A DNA stretch of 64,000 nucleotides from Leptolyngbya sp. BL0902 (GCF_016403105.1 NZ_CP046155.1:496001-560000); one strand, 5' to 3'. Positions 1-9,056 are shown, counted from the first letter of the stretch. The notes: generated from the letters alone by a model not told the origin. Numbers and translations are program-made.

Positions 1-43
1 ATTTCCCCTGCCCTGACTGATTTAAAGCACGGAGAAGACAGAA

Positions 44-931
44 ATGTCAGCATTAGAAGTATCAGAACCCGATCTTGATGTTCACTTATTACAAGATGGA
101 TTTGCTATAGAGAGAGGTGTATTGAGCGCAGAAGAAATCCAAAGACTGCGAATTTCCTTGAAGGCTTACTTTCGATTAGAGGGCAAGCAAAATTTCTATG
201 GAGTTACTCAGTCAAATGCAGCTATCAAGATCCCTGACATTAGCTGGATTTGCTACCATGATAAAATCCTCGATGGTGTTCGTAGATCGCTAGGCACTGC
301 GGATATTATGTTCACGAGCCACTGTGATGCCCACGTCAGAACCTTAGCACAATGGCATAAAGACGATGGGGAAAGCTCCAATCCAGGAGGGTATTTTGGC
401 CAAACTACCTACGATATCCCCGATTGCAGAGTATATAAGGTTGCCGTTTATTTACAGGATCATCGCCATAATCGGAGTGGGCTAACGGTACGACGAGGCT
501 CGCATCGACGGGCTTCCCTCGTTGAGGGAGAATCTGTCTGCCTAGATACTGCCGCAGGAGATATTGTCATTTTTGACGTGCGCTTAACCCACCGAGGCCA
601 AACCGCATCTCTACCCATAAGAATGGCTAAGCGATCCCTGAACTCCCTTCAATCAGCATTTAGCAAACTAGAGTCATACTTCCCCTTTTATTCTCAAGCC
701 AAGCTGCCTAATCTATCTTTTCATCAAGCAGGCGAGCGCATGGCTATTTTTTTCACCTTTGGGTTGCCCAACACATTTACTCAAAACTTTGCCATTGCCA
801 ATATGGCTCGTCAATGTCGAGAGTCGGGCTGTGAAAATTTTTTGCTTCCGCCCGATGTACGCCAAGCGTTTCTTCAAAAAGGCGTTCTCCTTGCTGAAGA
901 TGTATTTACCGCCTCACAGATGGGTTTCTAG
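44..931 (+). CDS. Phytanoyl-CoA dioxygenase (PhyH)-family protein
   Basis: A 295-residue protein with the fold signature of Fe(II)/2-oxoglutarate dioxygenases of the PhyH family. The HxD iron-binding pair is visible in WHKDD (H105, D107) and the distal histidine in LTHRGQ (H183), preceded by a GLTVRRGSH strand. The family hydroxylates varied small molecules or lipids; the substrate cannot be told from the sequence. A GGAGAAG ribosome-binding site lies just before the ATG. The gene is visibly more AT-rich than the putA gene that follows, which suggests a different origin. It stands alone: what lies upstream is outside the window, and a 280-base gap with no recognisable feature follows it. Confidence 0.8.
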   Translation: MSALEVSEPDLDVHLLQDGFAIERGVLSAEEIQRLRISLKAYFRLEGKQNFYGVTQSNAAIKIPDISWICYHDKILDGVRRSLGTADIMFTSHCDAHVRTLAQWHKDDGESSNPGGYFGQTTYDIPDCRVYKVAVYLQDHRHNRSGLTVRRGSHRRASLVEGESVCLDTAAGDIVIFDVRLTHRGQTASLPIRMAKRSLNSLQSAFSKLESYFPFYSQAKLPNLSFHQAGERMAIFFTFGLPNTFTQNFAIANMARQCRESGCENFLLPPDVRQAFLQKGVLLAEDVFTASQMGF

Positions 932-1211
932 ATCGTGAAAAGTCGCTAAGTTCGGCGTTATAAGCGCCAATAATGCAAAGGCTGAATCTGATGAGTGATG
1001 TATTCATTGATAATGGAGTGAGAAGTAATAGCTAGCATGGGGTTCAGACTCAGTTCACACTTAGAAGAACTCAGCGCCCCTGCTTTCGGTAGTGCTAGAT
1101 ACGGAAGCGAAAATTAAAGACAGGGAATCTAGATAAAATATCTGGCCTAGTGCTGCCGTTAGGGCGGGTTTTCCCGGAAGATGGAGGGAGGGAACCTCAG
1201 GAGAAACTACC

Positions 1212-4211
1212 GTGATCGCCCCAGCCCATAACCCCCAAACCAATGCGATTCAGTATGAAGCGAAGACCCTGGCTATTGCCAACGCGCTATTATTAGCCAG
1301 CCGCGAGAAAAAGAATATTTTTGCCCAAATGCGCGACCAAATGCGCTGGGACGACAAAATTATGGACTTTGCCATGGGGAATCCTGGCTTGAAAGTCCAA
1401 CTCTTTCGCTTTATTGACGCTCTACCCGCCCTGCGCAGCAAGCCAGAAATTGCCCGTCACCTGCAAGAGTACCTATCCGCCGAAGAGGTGGAGCTACCCG
1501 CTGCCCTGAAGGGACTGTTGAACTTCACGAACCCCGATTCCGTTCCTGGTCAACTGGCGGCGACCACGGTGGCCCCGGCGGTGGAAACCCTGGCCTACCG
1601 CTACATTTCCGGCGACACCATCGAGAAATCCATCAAGGCCATCGAGCGAATGCGGAAGGACAAGCTCACCTTCACCATGGATTTGCTGGGCGAAGCGGTG
1701 ATCACCGAAACCGAAGCCCAGGCCTATTTGCGACGCTACCTGGATTTGATGGAGCAGTTGTCCGCTGCGGCGAAAAGTTGGAAGCCCGTAGATATCATCG
1801 ATACCGCTGACGGCAAGGAAATTCCCAAAGTCCAGGTTTCCGTCAAGCTCACGGCCTTCTATTCCCAGTTCGACCCGCTGGATGCGGCGGGCAGTCGGGC
1901 CAAGGTAAGCGAGCACATCCGTACCCTGCTGCGACGGGCTAAGGAACTGGGTGTGGCGGTGCATTTCGACATGGAGCAGTACCGCTACAAGGCGCTGACC
2001 CTGGCGATTTTGAAGGACATTTTGATGGAGGCGGAGTTCCGCCAACGGGACGACATTGGCGTGACCCTGCAAGCCTACCTGCGCGACAGCTACCACGACC
2101 TGAAAGACCTGGTGCTGTGGGCCAAAAATCGCGCCACCCCCGTCACCGTGCGCCTGGTGAAAGGAGCCTACTGGGATCAGGAGACCATCACGGCGCGGCA
2201 AAACGGCTGGCCCAGCCCGGTCTACAGCGAAAAGATCTCCACCGATGCCAACTACGAGCGCATGACCCGCCTGCTGCTGGAGAACCACGGCACCCTCTAC
2301 GCCGCCATCGGTAGCCACAATGTGCGCTCCCAGGCCCACGCCATGGCCATCGCGGAGGAACTCAACATTCCCCGTCGCCACATCGAGCTACAGGTGCTCT
2401 ACGGCATGGCCGACAAACTGGCCAAAACCCTGGCCGACAAGGGCTTTCGGGTGCGGGTCTATGCCCCCTTTGGGGAACTGATTCCGGGGATGTCCTACCT
2501 GATTCGGCGACTGTTGGAGAATACGGCCAACAGCTCCTTCCTGAAGCAAAGCCAGGAAGACGTGCCCGTCGAAAACCTGCTGGCGGCTCCAGAATTTGTG
2601 GGCGAAGACATCGAAGGAGCCGAGCGGCAACCCGTGGCGGTGCCCTTCCCCAATGCGGCGGATATTGATTTTGCCGTAGCTACCCAGCGCACCCTGTCCG
2701 CCGAAGCCCTGAAAACCGTCCACGCCCAACTGGGCCAGCGCTACAACCCGATCATCAACGGCGAATCCCTGGACACCGAGTTGGTAGTGGACTCCGTTAA
2801 CCCCGCCAAACCTGCGGAAATTGTCGGCAAACTGGGCCTCGCCAGCCAAGAACAGGCCGACCAAGCCATCGCCGCCGCCAAAGCTGCCTTCCCCGCCTGG
2901 GCCGCCACTCCGGCGAAGGAACGAGCCGCCATTCTGCGCCGCGCCGCCGACATTATGGAAGCCCGCCGCCACGAACTGAATGCCTGGATGGTCTATGAGG
3001 TGGGCAAACCCCTAGGGCAGGCCGACCCAGAGGTGTCCGAGGCCATCGACTTCTGCCGCTACTACGCCGACGAAATGGAGCGCCTAGACGCGGGCTACGC
3101 CTACGACTATCCCGGCGAAACCAACCGCTATCGGTACTTCCCCCGTGGGCTGGCGGTGGTAATTTCTCCCTGGAACTTCCCGCTGGCCATCGCCACGGGC
3201 ATGACCGTCGCCGCCCTCGTCACCGGGAACTGCACCATCCTCAAACCCGCCGAAAACTCTGCGGTCATCGCCGCCAAGCTGGCCGAAATCCTGATCGAAG
3301 CTGGGATGCCACCTGGGGTGTTTCAATACCTGCCCGCCAAGGGTTCCACCGTGGGGGCGCACCTGGTCAACCACCCCGATGTCCACATGATCGCCTTCAC
3401 GGGTTCCCGCGAAGTGGGCTGTCGCATCTACGCCGAAGCGGCCCAGTGGCGACCGGGGCAGCGCCACCTCAAGCGCGTGATCGCCGAAATGGGCGGCAAA
3501 AACGCCATCATCATCGACGAAAGCGCCGACCTCGACCAAGCCGTGCAGGGGGTGGTCTACTCCGCCTTTGGCTTCAGTGGCCAAAAGTGTTCCGCCTGCT
3601 CCCGCGCCATCGTGGTGGCCTCGGTCTACGACACCTTCGTCCATCGCCTCGTGGAAGCCACCCGCTCCCTCAATGTGGGCGATCCGGCCCAGCCCAGCAC
3701 CAAGGTTGGCCCCGTCATCGATGCCAAGGCCCAGGCCAACATTCAGCAGTACATCGAAAAAGGCAAGGCCGAAGCCACCCTCGCCCTGGAAATGCCCGCC
3801 CCCGCCACGGGCTACTTCGTTGGCCCCACGGTGTTCACCGACGTACAACCCGATGCGGTCATCGCCCAAGAGGAAATCTTCGGCCCCGTCCTCGCGGTGA
3901 TCAAAGCCCAGGACTTTGATGACGCCCTCCGCATCGCCAACGACACCGACTACGGCCTGACGGGTGGCCTCTATTCCCGCACGCCCTCCCACATCGAGCG
4001 GGTGCAAACCGAGCTGGCCGTGGGCAACATCTACATCAACCGGGGCATCACGGGGGCGATTGTCTCCCGCCACCCCTTTGGCGGCGGCAAAATGTCCGGC
4101 GTCGGCTCCAAGGCGGGCGGGCCAGACTATCTGCTGCAATTCCTAGAACCCCGCCACGTCAGCGAAAACGTGCAACGCCAAGGCTTCGCGCCGATTGAGG
4201 GGGTAGATTAA
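1212..4211 (+). CDS. putA: Bifunctional proline dehydrogenase / glutamate-gamma-semialdehyde dehydrogenase
   Basis: A 999-residue PutA that oxidises proline to glutamate in two steps. The FAD-dependent proline dehydrogenase barrel occupies roughly residues 130-440 (VSVKLTAFYSQFDP, VRLVKGAYWDQE). The NAD-dependent aldehyde dehydrogenase fills about 510-985, with the catalytic cysteine at C793 in SGQKCSACSR and the general-base glutamate in AEMGGKN. There is no N-terminal ribbon-helix-helix DNA-binding domain, so this is the catalytic-only form, not a PutA autorepressor. The start is GTG at 1212, supported by AGGAG about 9 bases upstream. A decayed second copy of its 3' end lies at 5889-6090. 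Confidence 0.95.
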   Translation: MIAPAHNPQTNAIQYEAKTLAIANALLLASREKKNIFAQMRDQMRWDDKIMDFAMGNPGLKVQLFRFIDALPALRSKPEIARHLQEYLSAEEVELPAALKGLLNFTNPDSVPGQLAATTVAPAVETLAYRYISGDTIEKSIKAIERMRKDKLTFTMDLLGEAVITETEAQAYLRRYLDLMEQLSAAAKSWKPVDIIDTADGKEIPKVQVSVKLTAFYSQFDPLDAAGSRAKVSEHIRTLLRRAKELGVAVHFDMEQYRYKALTLAILKDILMEAEFRQRDDIGVTLQAYLRDSYHDLKDLVLWAKNRATPVTVRLVKGAYWDQETITARQNGWPSPVYSEKISTDANYERMTRLLLENHGTLYAAIGSHNVRSQAHAMAIAEELNIPRRHIELQVLYGMADKLAKTLADKGFRVRVYAPFGELIPGMSYLIRRLLENTANSSFLKQSQEDVPVENLLAAPEFVGEDIEGAERQPVAVPFPNAADIDFAVATQRTLSAEALKTVHAQLGQRYNPIINGESLDTELVVDSVNPAKPAEIVGKLGLASQEQADQAIAAAKAAFPAWAATPAKERAAILRRAADIMEARRHELNAWMVYEVGKPLGQADPEVSEAIDFCRYYADEMERLDAGYAYDYPGETNRYRYFPRGLAVVISPWNFPLAIATGMTVAALVTGNCTILKPAENSAVIAAKLAEILIEAGMPPGVFQYLPAKGSTVGAHLVNHPDVHMIAFTGSREVGCRIYAEAAQWRPGQRHLKRVIAEMGGKNAIIIDESADLDQAVQGVVYSAFGFSGQKCSACSRAIVVASVYDTFVHRLVEATRSLNVGDPAQPSTKVGPVIDAKAQANIQQYIEKGKAEATLALEMPAPATGYFVGPTVFTDVQPDAVIAQEEIFGPVLAVIKAQDFDDALRIANDTDYGLTGGLYSRTPSHIERVQTELAVGNIYINRGITGAIVSRHPFGGGKMSGVGSKAGGPDYLLQFLEPRHVSENVQRQGFAPIEGVD

Positions 4212-4269
4212 GCTATTTCAGATGCCAGGGTTCTTTTGCGGACGGTCGATTTTCGTCGTCGCCCAACAC

Positions 4270-4318
4270 AGAATCCTGGGATTTAACCCGTTAGCGTCTC
4301 ACCAGATCCCAGGATTCT
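4270..4318. repeat. 13-bp perfect inverted repeat after putA
   Basis: AGAATCCTGGGAT at 4270-4282 is matched by its exact complement at 4306-4318, with 23 bases between. A third, imperfect half (AGAATCTTGGGAT) follows near 4352. There is no long T-run after the hairpin, so it is a weak candidate terminator; it may be a repeat end. The 305 bases between putA and the next gene hold nothing else I recognise. Confidence 0.6.
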
Positions 4319-4516
4319 CTTGCAGGCAGACTATGCGTTCTGTCTAGGCAACGTAGAATCTTGGGATTTATAATAAAGGGTTAGCCTTAAAGCCTTAGTC
4401 TCCGTGCGGCTTCAGGCTATAAACCAACAGTTATTGACAACCTTTGGTTTATAGTCCATAATTGGAACCAATGAAGCCAAGTAAAACTCGATGTAACAAC
4501 TCGACTTAGGTGCTTC

Positions 4517-5266
4517 ATGAGAGTTAGGAAAGTTCAAGAAGTCATTTGTGACGATCTGCCAGAAAAACTCGAAGGTGTTAGGCGCAATGCAGGCATAAGT
4601 CTGCTGAAAATTTGCAAGCGTTTAGATATTTCTCCAACTTATTGGTATCGACTAGAGCGTGGTGAAACAGACACGATCAATTACGAGTTGATCCAAAAAA
4701 TTGAGCAAGAACTTTCCTGTGATTTTGGCATTAATTTTCCAGATTCACCAAAACGTAATTCCAAAAAAGGAAGGCAAGGCATGGATTTGTCTAGATTGCA
4801 ATGGATTAAAGTCGTTACTCCCCCTGCGGATTACCACTCTCATTGGGCCTATACTCCTCAAGAGATTGAGAAGATGAAGAATTCTGGTTCTCAGGTCATC
4901 AATCATGGCGAGACTACTATTTTTCCTCTGGGCTTTAGGGGTAAGCAGAATGTGCCTCTAGAGGTAGGTGATCTGATTGCTCTAAAACAGCACGCCAAAA
5001 TAACTCACATTGTTGAAGTGTTAGATGAGCAGTTCTTCGGAACAGATGAATGGTCTAATCGCTATGTGAAGATTATTTGGTGGAAGCCGGACACTGATTG
5101 GGCCTCTCTGCCTCACGCCAAGGAGGTGCTTGGAGTTGATTTAACCCCAATGAAGGGAACTCCATATCTCTTTGATTCCTTCAAAGACTTTAGTAGCACG
5201 TGGAAAGGCCCAGATTCCCTAAAGGAATTCCAGGCTTTTGTTCTCAACCAACTGTCAAAGATCTAG
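4517..5266 (+). CDS. XRE-type HTH protein with an uncharacterised C-terminal domain
   Basis: A 249-residue protein. Residues about 17-72 form a Cro/C1-type helix-turn-helix (LEGVRRNAGISLLKIC, ISPTYWYRLERGE). From about residue 95 comes a second domain of some 150 residues rich in Trp, Tyr and Phe (DYHSHWAYT, VGDLIALKQHAKITHIVEVL, VKIIWWKPD). Its alternating beta pattern recalls PUA/EVE-like barrels, but I cannot prove that. The likely role is a DNA-binding regulator that senses a ligand or a modified base. It is the first gene of an AT-richer island between putA and the putA fragment, so it was probably acquired. The two small genes downstream may be co-transcribed. Confidence 0.65.
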   Translation: MRVRKVQEVICDDLPEKLEGVRRNAGISLLKICKRLDISPTYWYRLERGETDTINYELIQKIEQELSCDFGINFPDSPKRNSKKGRQGMDLSRLQWIKVVTPPADYHSHWAYTPQEIEKMKNSGSQVINHGETTIFPLGFRGKQNVPLEVGDLIALKQHAKITHIVEVLDEQFFGTDEWSNRYVKIIWWKPDTDWASLPHAKEVLGVDLTPMKGTPYLFDSFKDFSSTWKGPDSLKEFQAFVLNQLSKI

Positions 5267-5300
5267 TCCGTTAAATCTGAAGTAAGGAGTAGGTGAAGAA

Positions 5301-5510
5301 ATGACAATGCCACCTGAGACTGTTGATGTCATCTGTCCCAAATGTGGACATCAATATCAAGACTGGTATCGACCCTCTGTTAATCTCGATCTAGATGATT
5401 TTGATGATGAGTATCTTGACGAATGCTCAAGTGCCGTCTGTCCTCAGTGTGAACACAAAGTTTATTTCAGCACGTTGACTGTGAAAGATAATGTGTTCTA
5501 CCGTTGGTAA
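5301..5510 (+). CDS. Small zinc-ribbon protein
   Basis: A 69-residue acidic protein with two CxxC knuckles, CPKCGH near residue 13 and CPQCEH near residue 47, separated by an Asp-rich loop (LDLDDFDDEYLDE). This is the geometry of a single four-cysteine zinc ribbon. It begins 34 bases after the HTH gene, behind a good AAGGAG site at 5281-5287, so it is probably in the same transcript. Function unknown; possible roles are a metal-dependent adaptor or a partner of the HTH protein. Confidence 0.6.
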   Translation: MTMPPETVDVICPKCGHQYQDWYRPSVNLDLDDFDDEYLDECSSAVCPQCEHKVYFSTLTVKDNVFYRW

Positions 5511-5572
5511 CGGCAAGCTGGATTAGGGGACTCGGAGCTATAGGATTGAGCAAAACTCACGGAATTACCATA

Positions 5573-5713
5573 ATGTCACCAGCCATTTCCGAATTGCTGC
5601 CTGCGATTGCCGCACTTTCCTCCGCTGACAAGTTTCGGCTAGTCCAGTGTGTTTTGGCCCAACTAGCCCAGGAAGCTGACATTGAAACTGTGGAAGCGCT
5701 AGAAGAAATGTAA
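5573..5713 (+). CDS. 46-residue antitoxin-like peptide
   Basis: From ATG 5573 the frame gives a 46-residue peptide with the pattern SELLPAIAALSSADKFRLVQ and an acidic tail (ETVEALEEM). It resembles the short helical first genes of cyanobacterial type II toxin-antitoxin cassettes, where a 'solve-and-recruit' helix is followed by an acidic tail. The frame is open further upstream, but those residues overlap the zinc-ribbon gene and look unconvincing. A broken antitoxin-like frame begins 4 bases later. Assignment is by pattern only. Confidence 0.4.
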   Translation: MSPAISELLPAIAALSSADKFRLVQCVLAQLAQEADIETVEALEEM

Positions 5714-5716
5714 TCT

Positions 5717-5854
5717 ATGGCTAGAAAAAAGAGTTTGCGCGGTGGCTTAAGGCAGTACGCTAATCCTGCATTAATAGAGTAGGAACAAGATGTTTGGCAA
5801 ACCGTCGCAAGTGAGAAATATGAGCATTATTTGACAAAAAGATCAATAAGCTGA
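5717..5854 (+). pseudogene. Broken antitoxin-like gene with in-frame TAG
   Basis: ATG 5717 reads MARKKSLRGGLRQYANPALIE, then TAG at 5780-5782, then continues in the same frame with EQDVWQTVASEKYEHYLTKR to TGA at 5854. The two halves form one sensible small basic-to-acidic protein of the type encoded just before PIN- or MazF-like toxins in cyanobacteria. The TAG is one substitution from CAG (Gln). No toxin gene follows, so the cassette is dead. Confidence 0.5.
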
Positions 5855-5888
5855 TTCAAAAAGCAGACTAAGAGCGCCTGCTGTAGTT

Positions 5889-6090
5889 GTGGCCAACGAA
5901 GATCCTATCTTCGCCCCCGTCATCGTGGCCATCACAGCCCAAGACTTTGACGATATCCTCTGCATCTCCGACGACACCGACGATGGCCTCGCCGGAGAAC
6001 TCTATTTCCGCCCGCCCTTCCCCATCGAGCGGGGGCAAACTGATCTAGCCGTGGTCAACCTCTACACCAACCGAAGCTCACGGAGGCACA
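5889..6090 (+). pseudogene. Degenerate fragment of putA 3' end
   Basis: The frame from 5889 reads FAPVIVAITAQDFDDIL, then SDDTDDGLAGELYF, PIERGQTDLAVVNLYTNR. This aligns without gaps to PutA near residues 888-955 (FGPVLAVIKAQDFDDAL, NDTDYGLTGGLYS, IERVQTELAVGNIYINR). The nucleotide match is clear but well diverged. It lacks the rest of the aldehyde dehydrogenase and the reading frame drifts into unrelated sequence after 6090. It is a remnant, about 2 kb downstream of the intact gene and at the far edge of the AT-rich island. Confidence 0.75.
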
Positions 6091-6304
6091 ATACTGGCCG
6101 TCACACCCCGGTAAACCCTGACTGTGATGGGGCCACCCCGGGAACTAGACGCCAATCGTTAAGATAATCCTCTAAACTCCGACCGGAATACCGGGGTTTA
6201 TGCAAGAATAGGGAAACGATGGTGCCCATAGCGCACGAGTCGTTTGTCTGGAGGCGCGTGGTGATTGGCTACGCCCCGTTATTGAGATTCCTAGGAGATT
6301 TGCG

Positions 6305-6940
6305 ATGACCCTACAACTTGGTGATCAGGTTCCCAACTTTACCCAGCAAAGCAGCGAGGGTGAAATCAACTTCTACGACTGGGCTGGCGAGAGCTGGGTA
6401 GTGCTGTTCTCTCACCCCGCCGACTACACCCCCGTGTGCACCACCGAGTTGGGCAGCGTGGCCAAGCTCAAGGGTGAGTTTGACAAGCGCGGTGTGAAAG
6501 TGATCGCCCTCAGCGTCGATAGCGCTGAATCCCACAACGGCTGGATTGGCGACATCAACGAAACCCAAGGCGTGGCCGTGAACTATCCCATCCTGGCCGA
6601 CGAGGACAAGAAAGTGTCCGACCTCTATGGCATGATTCACCCCAACGCCAACGCCAAACTCACCGTGCGGAGCGTGTTTGTGATTGACCCCGCCAAGAAA
6701 TTGCGCCTCACCATCACCTATCCCCCCAGCACCGGACGCAACTTTGCCGAAATCCTGCGGGTGATTGACTCTCTGCAACTCACCGATAACTACAGTGTGG
6801 CCACCCCCGTAGACTGGAAAGATGGCGATGATGTGGTGGTTTCCCCGGCCATTCCCACGGAAGAGGCTCGTCAGCGGTTCCCCAAAGGCGTGACGGAAAT
6901 CAAGCCCTACCTGCGGATGACCCCTCAGCCCAACAAGTAA
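6305..6940 (+). CDS. 1-Cys peroxiredoxin (Prx6 family)
   Basis: A 211-residue thiol peroxidase that reduces hydrogen peroxide and alkyl hydroperoxides. The peroxidatic cysteine is C45 in DYTPVCTTELG, and the Prx6-type C-terminal extension (VATPVDWKDGDDVVV, PAIPTEEA) is present. There is no obvious resolving cysteine, which fits the 1-Cys class. The start ATG follows AGGAG closely. It is monocistronic, with a strong terminator 53 bases downstream. A cytoplasmic location is likely because no signal peptide is seen. Confidence 0.93.
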   Translation: MTLQLGDQVPNFTQQSSEGEINFYDWAGESWVVLFSHPADYTPVCTTELGSVAKLKGEFDKRGVKVIALSVDSAESHNGWIGDINETQGVAVNYPILADEDKKVSDLYGMIHPNANAKLTVRSVFVIDPAKKLRLTITYPPSTGRNFAEILRVIDSLQLTDNYSVATPVDWKDGDDVVVSPAIPTEEARQRFPKGVTEIKPYLRMTPQPNK

Positions 6941-6992
6941 GTTTCATCCACACACTTCGGTCTGGCCCTAGGGGGCTAGATCGGGATGATCC

Positions 6993-7020
6993 AGGCGCAT
7001 TCTACCGAGTGCGCCTTTTT
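6993..7020 (+). terminator. Intrinsic terminator of the peroxiredoxin gene
   Basis: Perfect 7-bp stem AGGCGCA / TGCGCCT (6993-6999 and 7010-7016) with a 10-base loop, followed by TTTTT. Confidence 0.85.
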
Positions 7021-7632
7021 AGATGGGCTATTTTCATGGAGCTTGCCTAGAATCTGATCCTCCATCCCGGTTGGTGAGAGTGATACTAGAGTGGGCCTTA
7101 GCTGCGAATGCGCCCTATGCCCCTTTGAGCATTCGGGGGCTTTGATGCGACTTTAGCTATCCGGCAGCATCTCCTAGGGCAAAAAGCCGGATTGCATGAG
7201 TTCTTGACTCCCAGTTAGGTTGGCACGATCCGATATCTGCTGCCCAAACCGAATCATATCGCTGAGGGAAAAGTCCATCCGCCATAGGCACAGGGCGAAG
7301 AGCATCCAGACCGCCGAACTAAAGACGATGTGGGATGCTTTGAGACCTTGGAAATGCATAGCCGACTCCAGACACAATCAGAGCGATAGGGAACAGGGAT
7401 TTGAGGAGAGATATCTTTAGGTCTTCTACGTAAATGCCGAAGATATATTCCTTGGGTTCTATGTAATCCCCTATACCTAAACCCCAGAGGTTATCCGGAG
7501 GGAAATCCAGGCGTGAATATGAACTTCTGTAACGGTCGATCTGATCTGGGTGGGATAGGTTAGTAAAGTCTGAAAGCTTTTGTGACTATAAGGTTTGGGT
7601 CTTGTTTGAATGGCCGATGTCTGGCCCTCAAG
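7021..7632. other. Gene-poor spacer
   Basis: About 600 bases without a convincing gene. A 67-codon frame on the minus strand (7174-7377) has no recognisable motif or ribosome-binding site and I do not call it. No repeat or RNA was recognised here. Confidence 0.4.
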
Positions 7633-7670
7633 CAAAACCCCTGAGCCCGGATGTCTCGGTGCCCAGGGGT
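7633..7670 (-). terminator. Probable terminator of the NCS1 permease gene
   Basis: On the minus strand ACCCCTGGGC (from 7670) pairs with GCTCAGGGGT (to 7637), followed by TTTTG. It lies 57 bases after the permease stop. Confidence 0.65.
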
Positions 7671-7726
7671 CGTACTCTCCTGGTAAATACGGAGTTTGAT
7701 TTGCTACAAGTCAGGTGCTTTCCCCA

Positions 7727-9025
7727 TCAGTCTTGGGAATATTCGGTGCTGGGCCAGCTTTTGCTGAGCAAAACGTAGAGTACGGCGGCAGAGACGATGC
7801 CGTTGACCGGAGCAATGCCCCAGCCCCACTGATTGGACCCGTAGGCGATGGCTGAAGCCAGGATGTAGGCCAAAATTCCGGGCCAGCGGAAGGCGGGTTG
7901 GGGGCTTTCTAGGGCGGGGAATTGGCCCCGGCGATAAATCCAGTAGTCGGCCATGATGATGCCGCCGATGGGAGGAATAAAGGTGCCCAGCAGAATCAGG
8001 TAGTTGACCAGCATGGCGTAGATGCCGCCCCAGGCCATAAACAGCGCTAGGGTAGCTCCGCCCAGCACAAACAGGGTGCGCTTGCTGGTGCGGAACATAT
8101 TGGCCCCGGCAATGGAAAAGGCGTAGATGGTGTTGTCCTGGGTCGTCCACATATTCAGGAAGAAGAGGATGAGGCCCCCCACCAGCAAGCCCTGCTGAAC
8201 CATCACCTGCACGATGTCTGGCTCGCCGTAGACCTTGGCGCAGAAGGCCCCGGAGAAAATCAAAAAGCCGTTGCCCAGAAAAAAGGCAATCAGGGTGGCA
8301 ATAAAGCCCACTTTGCCATTGCGGGCGAAGCGACTCCAGTTGGTGGCTTGGGTGCCCCCAGAGACAAAGGTGCCGACGATGATGGTGATAGCGGCACTCA
8401 GGGGCAGAGGATCTTCAATGGCGAGGGCTTGCAGCCCAGCAAAGCCGCCCACATCTCCTGCCGCGATAGACAGGCTGAGGCCCATCAACACCACCATGGC
8501 CGGAACCGCCAAACGGCTGAGCCAGTCCATGGCGGTATAGCCAAAGTAGGCTGTGGAGCAAAAGGCGTAGGTGAAGAAGAGGATAATCAGCCCATTCCAA
8601 GATTCGGGCACCCCGGCCAAACGGTTGAGCAACTGGGCCATTAGGGCTGAACCCCAGGCATACCAACCAATTTGGGTAAATCCCAGGATGAAATCCACCC
8701 AGCGAGATCCCACATTGCCAAAGCTGAAGCGGGCCATCAGCACCGTGGTGAGTCCGGTGTTCCCGGCGATGTAGCCCAGCAGCGCTGCATAGAGGCCCAA
8801 AATCAGGTTGCCAATCAAAATCAGGCCGATTAGATTAGGCCAAAACTGGAAGGAGGGGCCGATCAATCCTCCGGCAAATAGAGTGCCAGAGTAGAGGGTG
8901 AATCCGGCCAGGATGGGGGCTAGGGAAATAAAGGGGCGTCGGGCCGATGCTGGAACAGGGCCTAGGGGGTAGTCCTCATTGCCCGGGCGAGGTGGGGCAA
9001 CAGGTGGATCGGTAAGGGTGGTCAT
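7727..9025 (-). CDS. NCS1-family nucleobase permease (CodB-like)
   Basis: About 432 residues with some 12 hydrophobic segments and the NCS1 pattern of cytosine, purine and allantoin permeases: an N-terminal amphipathic stretch ending in RRPFISLAP, then GNTGLTTVLMARFSFG and WYAWGSALMAQLL. It should import a nucleobase or related compound by cation symport across the plasma membrane. The exact substrate is not readable. The frame is open to a TTG at 9040, but ATG 9025 is the better start. A 9-bp inverted repeat sits just upstream, between this gene and thiE, which is read from the same strand. Confidence 0.85.
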   Translation of the reverse strand: MTTLTDPPVAPPRPGNEDYPLGPVPASARRPFISLAPILAGFTLYSGTLFAGGLIGPSFQFWPNLIGLILIGNLILGLYAALLGYIAGNTGLTTVLMARFSFGNVGSRWVDFILGFTQIGWYAWGSALMAQLLNRLAGVPESWNGLIILFFTYAFCSTAYFGYTAMDWLSRLAVPAMVVLMGLSLSIAAGDVGGFAGLQALAIEDPLPLSAAITIIVGTFVSGGTQATNWSRFARNGKVGFIATLIAFFLGNGFLIFSGAFCAKVYGEPDIVQVMVQQGLLVGGLILFFLNMWTTQDNTIYAFSIAGANMFRTSKRTLFVLGGATLALFMAWGGIYAMLVNYLILLGTFIPPIGGIIMADYWIYRRGQFPALESPQPAFRWPGILAYILASAIAYGSNQWGWGIAPVNGIVSAAVLYVLLSKSWPSTEYSQD

Positions 9026-9056
9026 GGCAATGGGTCGCAAAGGGTAATAGGCGAAA

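Noticed and set aside
1494-4139. Long open frames opposite putA (1494-2381, 2388-2972, 3084-4139)
   Set aside because: Shadows of a GC-rich gene: Gly/Val/His-rich products with no motifs and no ribosome-binding sites.
7174-7377. 67-codon minus-strand frame in the spacer after the peroxiredoxin
   Set aside because: One hydrophobic stretch, but no ribosome-binding site, no motif and ordinary length for chance in this DNA.
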